DNA of 64,000 nucleotides from a bacterium (GCA_016935765.1 JAFGQG010000017.1:1-64000), one strand, 5' to 3'. Shown: positions 44,303 to 54,034, counted from the first letter of the stretch. Numbers and translations: made by a program. Notes: a model not told the origin generated them from the letters alone.

Positions 44303-45550
44303 ATGGCAAAATTTAGAAAGCCAGTGTATGTAACAGCGGGTTATAATACCGTAGCGCTGGGTCCAGGCAGAAAGGAGTGGAGTCCCAAGGCTGCTCGACC
44401 CGGGATCGAACATTATGTTAAGGAGGCAGGAGAAGCTACGTTAGCCCAGATTAATGATCCGGCAAATATTGATGAAGGCGTGCTCGGCAATTTTATGATG
44501 TCCCGTTACTGTCGTCAGGGGAATCGTCCCGGGTTCATACCCATGATTCATCCGGCGCTGGAGAAGAAACCCGCCACCGGCACTGAGGGCGCATGTGGTT
44601 CGGGAGGACTCGCTCTAACTGTAGCCGCCCGGACTATTCTCGCCGATATTGCTGACACTGTTCTTTGTGTTGGAGTTGAGGTGCAGAATTCTGTAAAAGC
44701 GGTTTACGGAGCGGATATCCTGGCTGGCGCTGGTCATTATGCAAGCCAGAGAAAGCAGGGACACGCGCACTTTTTCCCCGGGCAGTTCTCGGACAGGGCA
44801 AAGAACTACTTTAATAAATACGGCATGGAGGATGCTCGTGAAGCGATGGCGCTCTGGTACGTAAATGCCATAGAAAACGCAAGGCGAAATCCTAAAGCCC
44901 AGGAATATCACAACGACACAGAGGATCTCTTCGCGGTCGGAATGACTCCCCCAAATCCACAAGCGTTCTGCGAATGTATCAACTACTACGATTGCTCCAA
45001 GGTTTCGGACGCCGGTTCAGCCCTTATCTTCGCATCAGAAGAGGGTCTGGCAAAACTGGGTGTGGACAAGAAGGATGCCGCGCAAGTGATAAGTTATGGC
45101 CAAGCGGAGTCGGATATCACAAAACTTCCCGATGACAAAACCGTTCTCTGGACAAGTCAAGTAGCGGCTAAAAAAGCTCTCGAAAGCGCAGGGTTAACCA
45201 TTCACGATATCGGTTTCTTCGAGTTCCACGATTGCTTCAGCATCGGTGGAGTTATCGCACTCGAATCGGTCGGATTGGCAGCACCGGGCAAAGGTCCGGA
45301 ATATGTGAAGTCGGGTAAAATCAAGATTGACGGAGAAACACCTGTTAACACTACTGGCGGTCTGATCGGATATGGACATCCGGTCGGCGCTTCGGGAGTG
45401 AGACAGTGTGTTGACCTTCTCCACCAGCTTACTGGAAAAGCAGGCGATTGCCAAATAGAAATCAATCCGGACAAACCCTACGGCTTGATGATCTCGATGG
45501 GCGGAAATGACGTGACTGTCATTTCTATGATATTAAAGAAAATCGCTTAA
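44303..45550 (+). CDS. SCP-x-type thiolase (acetyl-CoA C-acetyltransferase)
   Basis: 415 residues from the ATG at 44303, supported by AAGGAGGAA upstream. Cys98 in TEGACGSGG is the acylated nucleophile; FEFHDCFSIGG and GYGHPVGASGVRQC carry the catalytic His and second Cys region. The sequence belongs to the SCP-x/archaeal thiolase branch, the same branch that in archaea partners HMG-CoA synthase and a DUF35 protein. It condenses two acetyl-CoA to acetoacetyl-CoA or does the reverse thiolysis. The next gene is HMG-CoA synthase, 85 nt downstream. No DUF35 gene is present between or beside them. Confidence 0.93.
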   Translation: MAKFRKPVYVTAGYNTVALGPGRKEWSPKAARPGIEHYVKEAGEATLAQINDPANIDEGVLGNFMMSRYCRQGNRPGFIPMIHPALEKKPATGTEGACGSGGLALTVAARTILADIADTVLCVGVEVQNSVKAVYGADILAGAGHYASQRKQGHAHFFPGQFSDRAKNYFNKYGMEDAREAMALWYVNAIENARRNPKAQEYHNDTEDLFAVGMTPPNPQAFCECINYYDCSKVSDAGSALIFASEEGLAKLGVDKKDAAQVISYGQAESDITKLPDDKTVLWTSQVAAKKALESAGLTIHDIGFFEFHDCFSIGGVIALESVGLAAPGKGPEYVKSGKIKIDGETPVNTTGGLIGYGHPVGASGVRQCVDLLHQLTGKAGDCQIEINPDKPYGLMISMGGNDVTVISMILKKIA

Positions 45551-45635
45551 TAAAGTAGTTGCCAATTACAATAAAAGGATTATCTTTTTTGGATAACCAA
45601 TAAGCATGCAAAATAACTAAACACTGGAGAACACT

Positions 45636-46682
45636 ATGGTAGGAATTGTAGGATATGGAGCGTATCTACCCAGGTTTCGAATAAAGGTAGAGGACATAGC
45701 GCATCAGTGGGGTAAGGACCCGGAACTGATCAAGAATGGTTTATTGGTAAACGAGAAGACCGTACCGGGCATGGACGAGGATACGATCACCATTTCTGTG
45801 GAGGCCGCAAAAGCAGCCTTGATTAGAGCGGGGATAGACCCTCAGGAGATCGGTTGCGTGTATGTCGGTTCGGAATCTCATCCTTACGCTGTTAAACCTT
45901 CCGGGACGATAGTTGCGGAAGCCCTTGGGATAGTACCTGAGGTTCACATCGCGGATTTCGAGTTTGCGTGCAAAGCCGGTACCGAGGCGATGTACGTTGC
46001 TTACTCCCAGGTGAAAGCTGGAACCGTGAAGTTCGGTTTGGGTATTGGGGCAGACACTTCTCAGGGCGCGCCGGGAGACCCGCTTGAATACACCGCATCA
46101 GCCGGAGGCAGCGCTTTCATCTTCGGGACGGAGAACCTATTGGCGGAATTGCACGAGACTTACTCCTACACAACGGACACCCCCGACTTCTGGAGACGCG
46201 AGGGCGCTGATTACCCCAGGCACGGCGGTAGATTTACCGGAGAACCCGCATACTTCAAGCACGTTATCAACTCCGCAAAGGGCATAATGAAAATGGCTAA
46301 CCTGACACCGAAAGATATCAACTATGCTATCTTCCACATGCCGAACGGGAAGTTCCCTAAGAGAGCGGCAAAGATCCTGGGCTTCACCGACGAGCAGATA
46401 GAACCCGGCTGGATAGTTCCATGGATGGGTAACACCTATTCGGGCTCCTCCCCCACCGGATTCGCAGCTACTCTTGATATCGCTAAACCCGGTCACGTAA
46501 TAATGCTCACATCATTCGGTTCAGGAGCGGGAAGCGACTCGTTCATTTTCAAGGTAACGGACAGGATAAACGAAGTCAGGAATAAAGCTCCTCTTCTCTC
46601 CGATATGCTGCATAAGGATAAGATATATCTCGATTACGGGAAATACGCGATGTTCCGCAGAAAAATACTGCTGAACGAATAG
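45636..46682 (+). CDS. Hydroxymethylglutaryl-CoA synthase, archaeal type
   Basis: 348 residues of the short, archaeal-type HMG-CoA synthase. Cys112 in [12 protein letters not shown] is the acetylated residue, His234 in [14 protein letters not shown] and the early acidic residue in SES (about Glu80) complete the active site. [11 protein letters not shown] near the C-terminus binds CoA. It condenses acetyl-CoA with acetoacetyl-CoA to HMG-CoA, normally the start of the mevalonate route. No HMG-CoA reductase or mevalonate kinase gene lies in the window. It is last in the operon and is followed by a strong terminator. Confidence 0.94.
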   Translation: MVGIVGYGAYLPRFRIKVEDIAHQWGKDPELIKNGLLVNEKTVPGMDEDTITISVEAAKAALIRAGIDPQEIGCVYVGSESHPYAVKPSGTIVAEALGIVPEVHIADFEFACKAGTEAMYVAYSQVKAGTVKFGLGIGADTSQGAPGDPLEYTASAGGSAFIFGTENLLAELHETYSYTTDTPDFWRREGADYPRHGGRFTGEPAYFKHVINSAKGIMKMANLTPKDINYAIFHMPNGKFPKRAAKILGFTDEQIEPGWIVPWMGNTYSGSSPTGFAATLDIAKPGHVIMLTSFGSGAGSDSFIFKVTDRINEVRNKAPLLSDMLHKDKIYLDYGKYAMFRRKILLNE

Positions 46683-47006
46683 AAATAAACTGACATTCTC
46701 GATATTAGGCAGTCAAGGACTTTAACCTTTCTTTGATGAAGGGTGGTTTTTTATAGTTGAAGCTTTGGCTGCCTTTTTTTATCCAGTTAAATATAAAGCA
46801 TTTGTAGTTGCTTCGCTAGTAGTCAATCTTCACTATATATGAGGTTGAATAATGGTTTAAAAAAAGACAAAATTAACTTGCCACATATCATATATGGCAT
46901 TTATTATCAATAAGGCGTAAATGGTACAAAAAAGCAGGTTAATAACCTAAATATTAGATAATCTTGACAATCTTGTTTTTTAACGACAAAAGAAAGGAAG
47001 TTTGGA
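46683..47006. other. Intergenic region before the fibre-protein cluster
   Basis: 324 nt holding the terminator of the acyl-CoA operon and then AT-rich sequence. A TTGACA at 46964-46969 lacks a good -10 at the right distance. AAAGGAAG lies just upstream of the next ATG. No gene is supported. Confidence 0.6.
46707..46780 (+). terminator. Intrinsic terminator of the acyl-CoA operon
   Basis: AGGCAGTCAAGG (46707-46718) pairs with CTTTGGCTGCCT (46763-46774) with two G-T pairs, and seven T residues follow (46774-46780). The enclosed loop contains a smaller AACC...GGTT hairpin, giving a branched structure. Confidence 0.8.
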
Positions 47007-50000
47007 ATGAGAATTCAATTTAATGTTTTTCTCTTTGTTGTTATTTTCTTCACATTACTATCAGCGCAGGGTAATTATGAAATAATGCTGAACCGCCCCG
47101 ATATCAATGGTTTAACAGGAGGAGGCACTACAAACCTGGATGGAATACCCACAAGGGGTCTTACGATCGGGACCATCATGCTGATCTATGACGGTTCCGA
47201 GACGAGGATCTATCGCTTGAGTGCCGGGACTGATGCCGAAAACTCCCCCGAAGTCGTCCGACCCGACGATTTTGCAAGTCCGGGCAACGAGAAGGTCTGG
47301 AAGGTTTCGTTATCCAGCGATCCGGAAGAGGCGGGTTATGTTGCAGGTACTGACGATTTCCAGCGCTTGCGAGCAGAGGATAATCCCTGGCTTCGGGACT
47401 CGGTTACATTCGTACCCGGCGCGAACGTTGTATTAACTCAGCTTGGCGATACAATCCGCATCACGGCCGCAGCAGGCGCTTTCGATGATGATTGGACCCG
47501 TAACGATAATTACGTACATGCTGCAAATACAACCGACTCGGTAGGAATTGGTGTAACTTCACCAGGAACAAAACTTCATGTAGAAGGAAAGTTAAAGGGC
47601 AATGCAGAAACTCCGGGTGATGCAGTAGCATATTTCGTTAATACAGAGACCTCTCACGCGAATAACATTGCAGCGGTCATGGGAATCAATATGGGTGACA
47701 GCACGACCGGCTATGGCGGTTACTTTAAAGGGGGTTCACGTGGTGTTATGGGCGAAGTGATACACCGTGGCACAATGGACTATTACGGTCTTTATGGATA
47801 TGCCCAGCGTGAGCTGATACTCACACCCGCAGGCACCAACTACGGCGTTTATGGTGCCGCAATTAATGGCGGGACGAATTATGGTTTATATGGGGAAGCC
47901 TTCGGCGGAGATTCATCTGATTGGGCAGGATACTTTTCAATGGGGAATGTTTATGTTGACGAAGACCTGGGTGTCGGAGTTAAATACCCAAAGCACAAAA
48001 TACATGTTGAAGACTATCAAAACGGCGACTGCGAAACATCTGAAGACGCAATCGCATATTTTAAAAACACTTCGACTTCTGGCACTAACAATGCCGCAGC
48101 GGTCATGGGAATCAATATGGGCGACAGCACGACAGGCTATGGCGGTTATTTTAAGGGGGGATCCCACGGTGTTATGGGCGAAGTCATACACCGCGGCACA
48201 ACAAATCACTACGGCGTTTATGGTTACTCCCAGCGGGAGCTGATACTTACCCCAGCTGGCAACAACTACGGCGTTTATGGTACGGCAATCAATGGCAGTA
48301 AGAATTACGGCTTATATGGGGAAGCCTTCGGCGGAGATTCATCTGATTGGGCAGGATACTTTTCAATGGGGAATGTTTATATCGACGAAGACCTGGGAGT
48401 AGGCGTCGAATATCCCAAGCATAAACTCCACGTTGAAGATTATCAAAACGGCGACTGCGAAAACTTTGGGGATGCAATCGCTTATTTTAAAAACACTTCG
48501 ACATCTGGTACAAACAACACAGCAGCGGTTTTAGGCGTAAATATGGGCGACAGCACTACTGGTCATGGCGGTTACTTCAAGGGCGGTTACCGTGGCGTTA
48601 CAGGGGAGGTTGTCCACCGCGACACAATGGATCATTACGGCGTTTATGGTTTCGCACAGCGGGAACTGATACTACTATCTGACGGCACCAACTATGGCGT
48701 TTATGGGATTGCAATAAATGGCGCTACTAATTATGGCATATATGGCGAAGCTTTCGGGGGCATAACTAACTGGGCTGGGTACTTCTCCGGGGATGTGAAG
48801 ATCGATGGCGACCTAACCGTAACGGGAGAAGGCATAGATGACAATGATTGGGCATTCGCTTCGGGTTCAGGATTAACCGGGGAAATTTACCACACGGGCA
48901 ATGTGGGCATCGGGAACTCTGACCCCACTTACAACCTTGACGTGACTGGAGTGGTACGTATAGATGGCAGAATGAACCTTGCTTCGACCGGGGGTTCCGG
49001 AATTCTGGCTTCGAGCACCAATAGTAGCGGCATTATCGGTTCGACCACATCCGATGGCGCTACTGACGCTGGCGTTAAAGGCTTGGGATATGGCGAAGCT
49101 CCGGCGATATATGGTGCCGCTTTAGATGATGGTAAAGCCGGGTACTTTTCGGGTGACGTTAAAATCACCGGCGAGCTGGAAGTTGGTGGAGAACTACTAG
49201 GAGGTACAGGCTGGGTGGTAGATGAAACAAATCACTTCGTGTACAATACTACGGATAAAATTGGCATTGGAACAGATACACCTTCCACTCAACTCGAAGT
49301 AGATGGCATTATCACTGCTTCTGGAGGCATACTCAGCAACTCTCTCAAGGACCATGGCGGGAAAGTAGTCATAAACCTTAAATCAATCTCGGCAGCCGAA
49401 GGTATATTCCACGTTAACACCCGGTCTGTGACAGATGGATTCGTGGTATCGATAGACAGCGTAGCAAAGTTCGTTGTGGATGCAGGCGGCGGTGTAAGCA
49501 TAGGTGCAAATTCAAACCCGCCTTCAAACGGCTTGTATGTAAAAGGGGCTATGGGTATAGGAACGCTTTCTCCGGGTGGCAAACTTGAGATAAACGAGGT
49601 TGGTGTGAATCCTATTTTACTTGCCAGTAAATCAGACTTTGTCAAGTTTGCAGTCCACAACAACGGCGGAGTAGGAATTGGAGATCCCACAACCCCCCCG
49701 GAGGATGGTTTATATGTGCTTGGAAATTCAAAGCTCGATGGGCATGTTGGTATAGGTGTTGAACCTAGTTCATATAGTAAATTGCACGTTAAAGGAACTG
49801 GTTCTGGTGAATATTGTCCTGCGATGTACGTCCAAAATAGTAACTCGACTGGTAGAGTTATGCATCTTTACAGCAATTCAAGCGATATTCAACTTTTCAT
49901 GCAGCAAGCGGGATCAGGACCATTCATTTCATGCTATGGTTCCGGAGGCACTAAATTCGCAGTGGCTAACGATGGGGCAGTAACCTCAAAGGGACGGTTG

Positions 50001-50465
50001 ACGTGTAAGGAGCTCAAATTGACTGCTGGTTCCGATCTATCCGAAGGTTTCGATATTTTCCAGTCTTCAAGCGAGGATGGCGTTGTAAAGCCTGAACCGG
50101 GGATGGTGGTCAGCATCGATCCCGATAATCCGGGTAAGCTGAAAGTGTGCAGGCAGCCAAATGATCGAATGGTAGCCGGTGTTATCAGCGGAGCTGGAGA
50201 GGTCAGCACGGGAATGTTCATGGCACATAATGGTACTATTGCGGACGGAGAATACCCGGTAGCGCTCACCGGAAGAGTCTATGTCAAGGCGGATGCTGCT
50301 TACGGCTCGATAAGCCCGGGGGACCTCATCACTACCTCTTTAACTCCGGGCTATGCCATGAAGGTACAGGATTATGAGCAAGCCCAGGGAGCCATCCTGG
50401 GGAAAGCAATGACCGCGCTGGATGATGGCAAGGGTCTTGTACTTGTTCTTGTGAGCTTACAGTAA
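47007..50465 (+). CDS. Giant exported fibre-like protein with 142-residue triplication (fibre A1)
   Basis: 1152 residues with a signal peptide (MRIQFNVFLFVVIFFTLLSA). From about residue 180 to 600 it holds three copies of a 142-residue unit, each containing LHVE, a NNxAAVxGxNMGDSTTG block, YFKGG, HYGVYG-like and NYGxYGEAFGG motifs and WAGYFS. The DNA period is exactly 426 bp. Beyond them come glycine-rich VGIG..P...L.V turns as in phage tail-fibre and S74-type proteins. The last 150 residues form a distinct domain: AGSDLSEGFDIF, RMVAGVISGAGE, PVALTGRVYVKADAAYGSI, GKAMTALDDGKGLVLVLVSL. It is shared with the protein at 58272-60818. No T9SS tail. The stop codon overlaps the start of the C10 peptidase gene by 1 nt. 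Confidence 0.85.
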   Translation: MRIQFNVFLFVVIFFTLLSAQGNYEIMLNRPDINGLTGGGTTNLDGIPTRGLTIGTIMLIYDGSETRIYRLSAGTDAENSPEVVRPDDFASPGNEKVWKVSLSSDPEEAGYVAGTDDFQRLRAEDNPWLRDSVTFVPGANVVLTQLGDTIRITAAAGAFDDDWTRNDNYVHAANTTDSVGIGVTSPGTKLHVEGKLKGNAETPGDAVAYFVNTETSHANNIAAVMGINMGDSTTGYGGYFKGGSRGVMGEVIHRGTMDYYGLYGYAQRELILTPAGTNYGVYGAAINGGTNYGLYGEAFGGDSSDWAGYFSMGNVYVDEDLGVGVKYPKHKIHVEDYQNGDCETSEDAIAYFKNTSTSGTNNAAAVMGINMGDSTTGYGGYFKGGSHGVMGEVIHRGTTNHYGVYGYSQRELILTPAGNNYGVYGTAINGSKNYGLYGEAFGGDSSDWAGYFSMGNVYIDEDLGVGVEYPKHKLHVEDYQNGDCENFGDAIAYFKNTSTSGTNNTAAVLGVNMGDSTTGHGGYFKGGYRGVTGEVVHRDTMDHYGVYGFAQRELILLSDGTNYGVYGIAINGATNYGIYGEAFGGITNWAGYFSGDVKIDGDLTVTGEGIDDNDWAFASGSGLTGEIYHTGNVGIGNSDPTYNLDVTGVVRIDGRMNLASTGGSGILASSTNSSGIIGSTTSDGATDAGVKGLGYGEAPAIYGAALDDGKAGYFSGDVKITGELEVGGELLGGTGWVVDETNHFVYNTTDKIGIGTDTPSTQLEVDGIITASGGILSNSLKDHGGKVVINLKSISAAEGIFHVNTRSVTDGFVVSIDSVAKFVVDAGGGVSIGANSNPPSNGLYVKGAMGIGTLSPGGKLEINEVGVNPILLASKSDFVKFAVHNNGGVGIGDPTTPPEDGLYVLGNSKLDGHVGIGVEPSSYSKLHVKGTGSGEYCPAMYVQNSNSTGRVMHLYSNSSDIQLFMQQAGSGPFISCYGSGGTKFAVANDGAVTSKGRLTCKELKLTAGSDLSEGFDIFQSSSEDGVVKPEPGMVVSIDPDNPGKLKVCRQPNDRMVAGVISGAGEVSTGMFMAHNGTIADGEYPVALTGRVYVKADAAYGSISPGDLITTSLTPGYAMKVQDYEQAQGAILGKAMTALDDGKGLVLVLVSLQ

Positions 50466-50479
50466 TGAGGAGCGCTGAG

Positions 50480-52183
50480 ATGAAAGATAGGACAATAGGT
50501 ATAAAAATGAAGTCAATGAAATATATTCTACCAATCTTTGGATTTCTTTTGCTGTTCTTTTTTCAATCGGGGATTTGTGAATCCCTTACAAAAGATGAGG
50601 TAAAGGTGGGGATACAGACCTGGATAAGGGAGGTCGCGGTTGACAGTAAACCTGACGGTACTGTAGAAATCCTTGAACCCCACGTTGTTGCGGGTGAAAC
50701 CCTGGCTTATATTGCCCACATCAGGGGCGGAGGTTTCTGTTTGTGCGGGGCAGATAACTCACTGTTCCCGGTTTATTACTATTCGCCAGAAGGAACTTAT
50801 GATCCGGATGACATTCACTATCAAGCAATTTTGCACGGTATATCGCAAGGCACAAAGAAATTCAGGGGATTGGAAAAAACGCGCTCCGATGAACTGGTCA
50901 AATACAGGAAAAGAAGAGAGACACTTTCCGAATACTGGGACCAGCTTATATCCAGGAGGGTTATTAAGCGTGATCTTTCGAAGGGCATGTGGGATGGTCC
51001 GGATCAGATGAGTTTAGATATTCCATGGTGGACAAACCATCAGTTTCATCCATTTAATATTTTTGCTCCTACCTTGTTTAATCCTGCAGCAAATTGTTCA
51101 CTTCCCAGGTGTCCCGATGGGTGCGTCGCGCATTCGATGAGCTGTATCATGCGCTACTGGGCATGGCCGGATAGCGGAGTTGGCGGAGATACAACTTATT
51201 ATAAATATAGGAGAGCCAGTGATTGGATAGAGGAGCCTCTTTCGTTCAATCCCTTTGGCACAAGTTACGATACTACTCAATGCAGGTGGAAGCAGCGGTT
51301 GAGATGGCGAGCATCGGACGGAGGCTGGATTGGAGTAAAAGGCGACTGGGATGAAGATGATTTTAAATGCGATGCTAAAGATCTTTGTAATGTCAATGCT
51401 GATCTAATTGATACAACTCTAAGCACGGCGGAATCGCTGGCAGTCAGGGCGGCGCTGGACGACATTTGGAGCAGGATGACCCCCAGGCAGGATACCCTGA
51501 TAGCTGACTTCAGCGGTACTGCTTATGACTGGGATAATATGCCTGCTATAATCGGCGAGATAGACACACCGGAAGAGATCAACGCGGTTTCCACTCTCAC
51601 ATATCACACAGCTCTTTCCGTTAAAATGGGCTACGGACGTTATGGTTCAGGTGCTTATACAAATAAATGCCCCGAAGCTCTGGAAAACCACTTCAAGTAT
51701 GATCCTGATGCCGTGAACGGTGTTTACGGGCATTGTACAGAACCAGACACTTGTGAAGGCGCAAAGCTGATGGTTGAAGAAATTCAGTGGTTTAGACCAT
51801 TTCAGTATTATTATGGCTCGCCATTCGTCCATGCATGGTTTTATTGCGGCTACACCAGAAACTATTTGCCTGACTCAATGCTTTTCAGGGATTACTACGG
51901 TAGCTGGGAGGTTTTCGACGACGCAATAATAGAGCATCCGATGAATATAATGATAGCTCCCAAGGATATGGCAAAATTTGTAGGTGCAGATGATCCCGGC
52001 GACGGCTCACCCGATAACCCGTATCAGAACATCAATGAAGTTATTGCAAAAAAAGCTTCAATACCCGATGGCGCTCAAATAATCTTTAAAGCCGGTACCG
52101 AAAATACTTACACGGATTCTCTGCTTCTTGATATCCCAGTTTTACTCAGAGGACAAGATGTACTTATCAAACCAGCGCCCTGA
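50480..52183 (+). CDS. Exported C10 (streptopain-like) cysteine peptidase with beta-helix start, partner of fibre A1
   Basis: Two starts are possible: ATG at 50465 inside the previous stop (TAATG), or ATG at 50480 with GAGGAG seven bases upstream, adopted here (567 residues). A signal segment (MKYILPIFGFLLLFFFQSG) leads into a propeptide-like region. The catalytic Cys lies in PDGCVAHSMSCIMRYWAWP (residue 215) and the His in GSPFVHAWFYCGY (residue 451); between them AVSTLTYHTALSVKMGYGRY matches the helix of C10 enzymes. The Cys-His spacing is about 80 residues longer than in streptopain. The last 65 residues (DPGDGSPDNPYQNINEVIAK on) are the first rungs of a parallel beta-helix, then the protein stops. 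Likely cuts fibre A1 or neighbouring surface proteins; this is inferred from pairing. Confidence 0.82.
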   Translation: MKDRTIGIKMKSMKYILPIFGFLLLFFFQSGICESLTKDEVKVGIQTWIREVAVDSKPDGTVEILEPHVVAGETLAYIAHIRGGGFCLCGADNSLFPVYYYSPEGTYDPDDIHYQAILHGISQGTKKFRGLEKTRSDELVKYRKRRETLSEYWDQLISRRVIKRDLSKGMWDGPDQMSLDIPWWTNHQFHPFNIFAPTLFNPAANCSLPRCPDGCVAHSMSCIMRYWAWPDSGVGGDTTYYKYRRASDWIEEPLSFNPFGTSYDTTQCRWKQRLRWRASDGGWIGVKGDWDEDDFKCDAKDLCNVNADLIDTTLSTAESLAVRAALDDIWSRMTPRQDTLIADFSGTAYDWDNMPAIIGEIDTPEEINAVSTLTYHTALSVKMGYGRYGSGAYTNKCPEALENHFKYDPDAVNGVYGHCTEPDTCEGAKLMVEEIQWFRPFQYYYGSPFVHAWFYCGYTRNYLPDSMLFRDYYGSWEVFDDAIIEHPMNIMIAPKDMAKFVGADDPGDGSPDNPYQNINEVIAKKASIPDGAQIIFKAGTENTYTDSLLLDIPVLLRGQDVLIKPAP

Positions 52184-52453
52184 TTGTATGGAAATACATA
52201 GAATGAACAATATAATCCATACTAACGCTATTTATTATTGTATTGAATAGCAATTGCAGAATAAAGATTAGCGATTGAAGATTTTCGTGGTGACCACAAA
52301 TCAAAAAGACAAATAAAATAATTAGTTGCATTATGCAGATAACCATCTTAGAAGGTCAATTATTATAGTATTCTGGTAATTTGTATAATTCATTATAAGC
52401 ACGAAAAGAACGCTTGACAAACTTATAATTATATTGCAATAACTGGGAACGAT

Positions 52454-52594
52454 ATTGGGTTGACTTTATGTAAATAATGCGAACAAACTACCACTACTTT
52501 ATGTAAGCACTATAACAAATTACAGTTATTTTATAAAACCTGAATAAAAATTGCCTTGACGTTATGTAATATTTAACTTATAATTGGGTTGACT
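52454..52594 (+). promoter_or_regulatory. TTATGTAA operator array and ATTGGGTTGACT repeat
   Basis: TTATGTAA occurs at 52466-52473, 52499-52506 and 52562-52569; spacings of 33 and 63 nt are close to three and six helical turns. The third copy fills the spacer of the promoter below. The 12-mer ATTGGGTTGACT is perfect at 52454-52465 and 52583-52594. Probably a regulator-binding region controlling the ATPase gene. Confidence 0.55.
52556..52584 (+). promoter_or_regulatory. Promoter of the second DUF4143 ATPase
   Basis: TTGACG (52556-52561), a 17-nt spacer and TATAAT (52579-52584). The predicted start near 52591 makes an ATG at 52589 unusable and supports translation from 52631. Confidence 0.6.
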
Positions 52595-52630
52595 ATGTGC
52601 CCAGGCAGTTTAATTACAAATAGTATACAA

Positions 52631-53980
52631 ATGGAAAATCTGTTTCAGAGAAATATCCTACACGAATTAGACAAGTGGTCTAAAAAAAGGGATAGAAAAC
52701 CCTTAATAATCAAAGGCGCTCGCCAGGTAGGTAAAACCACTGCCATTAATATATTTTCAGAGAATTTTGATGAGTACTTGTATTTTAATCTGGATCTAAA
52801 AGAGGACAGAGAACTATTTGAACAAGATCTATCAATTAGTGACTTAATTACAGCGCTTTTTTTATACAGGAATAAATCCAAACCTGACAGAGGAAAAACT
52901 CTTGTTTTTATTGACGAGATACAGAATGTACCAGAAGCTTTATCCCAATTACGGTATTTCTATGAAACCGCCAGTGATTTGTATGTGATTGCTTCAGGGT
53001 CTCTACTGGAGACAATTTCCAGTAGAAAAAAAACATATCCTGTTGGTAGAGTTGAAATATTGAATATGTTCCCTCTAACCTTCTCTGAATATTTAAAAGC
53101 GATGGGATTGAACAAGGTGTTGGAATTTTATGACCTCGTTCCACCCCCAAAATTAGCTCATTCGATACTGCTTAAACACTTTCATCGTTATACCCTATTA
53201 GGCGGGATGCCTGAAGTTATAGAAAAATATAGAAAAACCGAAGACATTCTTATTGCTAATAGTATTTACAGTAATCTTTTAGAAACTTACAAGGAGGATG
53301 TAAAGAAATATGCTCGCAATAATAATATGGCAGAAATTATTCGTTACGCTTTAGATACCGCTCCACTTGAAGCTGGGACAAGAATAAAATTTCATGGGTT
53401 TGGGAATTCTGACTGCGGTTCAAGAAATATGGGAGAAGCTTTACGCACGCTGGAAAAAGCCATGCTTGTTGATATAGTATATCCCACCACAGAGGTAAAA
53501 CCCCCCATGAAGCCTGATTCGAAAAAATCCCCCAAACTTTTTTTCCTGGATACGGGACTGGTAAATTACTCTGTTGGACTTCAAGACCACTTTTTTAAAA
53601 TGGATGACCTACACTCTTTCTACCAGGGTATTTTAGCTGAACATATTGTTGAGCAGGAATTGAAAGCGACATATTGCAAAAACAGAAAATTAAATTTTTG
53701 GGTTCGAGCAAAAAAACAATCTACTGCGGAAGTGGATTTTGTAGTACCCTATAAAAACCTTGTTATTCCCGTGGAGGTAAAATCTGGGAAAAGTGGAACC
53801 TTAAAATCTCTGCACCAGTTTGTGAATAGAGCAAACCATCCTTACGCAATACGGCTTTATGCAGGTTATTTTTCGATAGAAAAACATATTACTCCATCTG
53901 GTACTGAATATTGCCTCTTAAATTTACCATACTATCTTGCGGGAAAATTGAAAACTTTTATGGAATCATTTATCAAATGA
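52631..53980 (+). CDS. AAA-family ATPase with DUF4143 nuclease-like C-terminus
   Basis: 449 residues from the ATG at 52631. That start is chosen because MENLFQRNIL is the usual beginning of this subfamily and an upstream ATG (52589) falls at or before the predicted transcription start. Walker A GARQVGKT is at 29-36, Walker B VFIDEIQNV at 92-100. The C-terminal DUF4143 domain keeps a nuclease-like core (AEVDFVVPYKNLVIPVEVKSG with the EVK motif intact). It is of a different subtype from the ATPase at 12471-13757. It interrupts the fibre-peptidase cluster and has its own promoter and operator array. Confidence 0.92.
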   Translation: MENLFQRNILHELDKWSKKRDRKPLIIKGARQVGKTTAINIFSENFDEYLYFNLDLKEDRELFEQDLSISDLITALFLYRNKSKPDRGKTLVFIDEIQNVPEALSQLRYFYETASDLYVIASGSLLETISSRKKTYPVGRVEILNMFPLTFSEYLKAMGLNKVLEFYDLVPPPKLAHSILLKHFHRYTLLGGMPEVIEKYRKTEDILIANSIYSNLLETYKEDVKKYARNNNMAEIIRYALDTAPLEAGTRIKFHGFGNSDCGSRNMGEALRTLEKAMLVDIVYPTTEVKPPMKPDSKKSPKLFFLDTGLVNYSVGLQDHFFKMDDLHSFYQGILAEHIVEQELKATYCKNRKLNFWVRAKKQSTAEVDFVVPYKNLVIPVEVKSGKSGTLKSLHQFVNRANHPYAIRLYAGYFSIEKHITPSGTEYCLLNLPYYLAGKLKTFMESFIK

Positions 53981-54034
53981 AAGTATTGTAATACTTTTAA
54001 AACAACAAAATAATAAACCAAAGGAGCTGGAAAA

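Larger units (their letters stand above)
52184..52630. other. Intergenic region upstream of the second DUF4143 ATPase
   Basis: 447 nt without a gene. The first half shows nothing recognisable; the second half holds the promoter and repeat array described separately. No terminator is evident after the peptidase gene. Confidence 0.6.

Noticed and set aside
46964-46969. TTGACA as a promoter for fibre A1
   Set aside because: No acceptable -10 element lies 15-19 nt downstream.
47520-48950. Long regular repeats as a possible CRISPR or tandem array
   Set aside because: The 426-bp repeats are in frame and encode protein; they are domain duplication.
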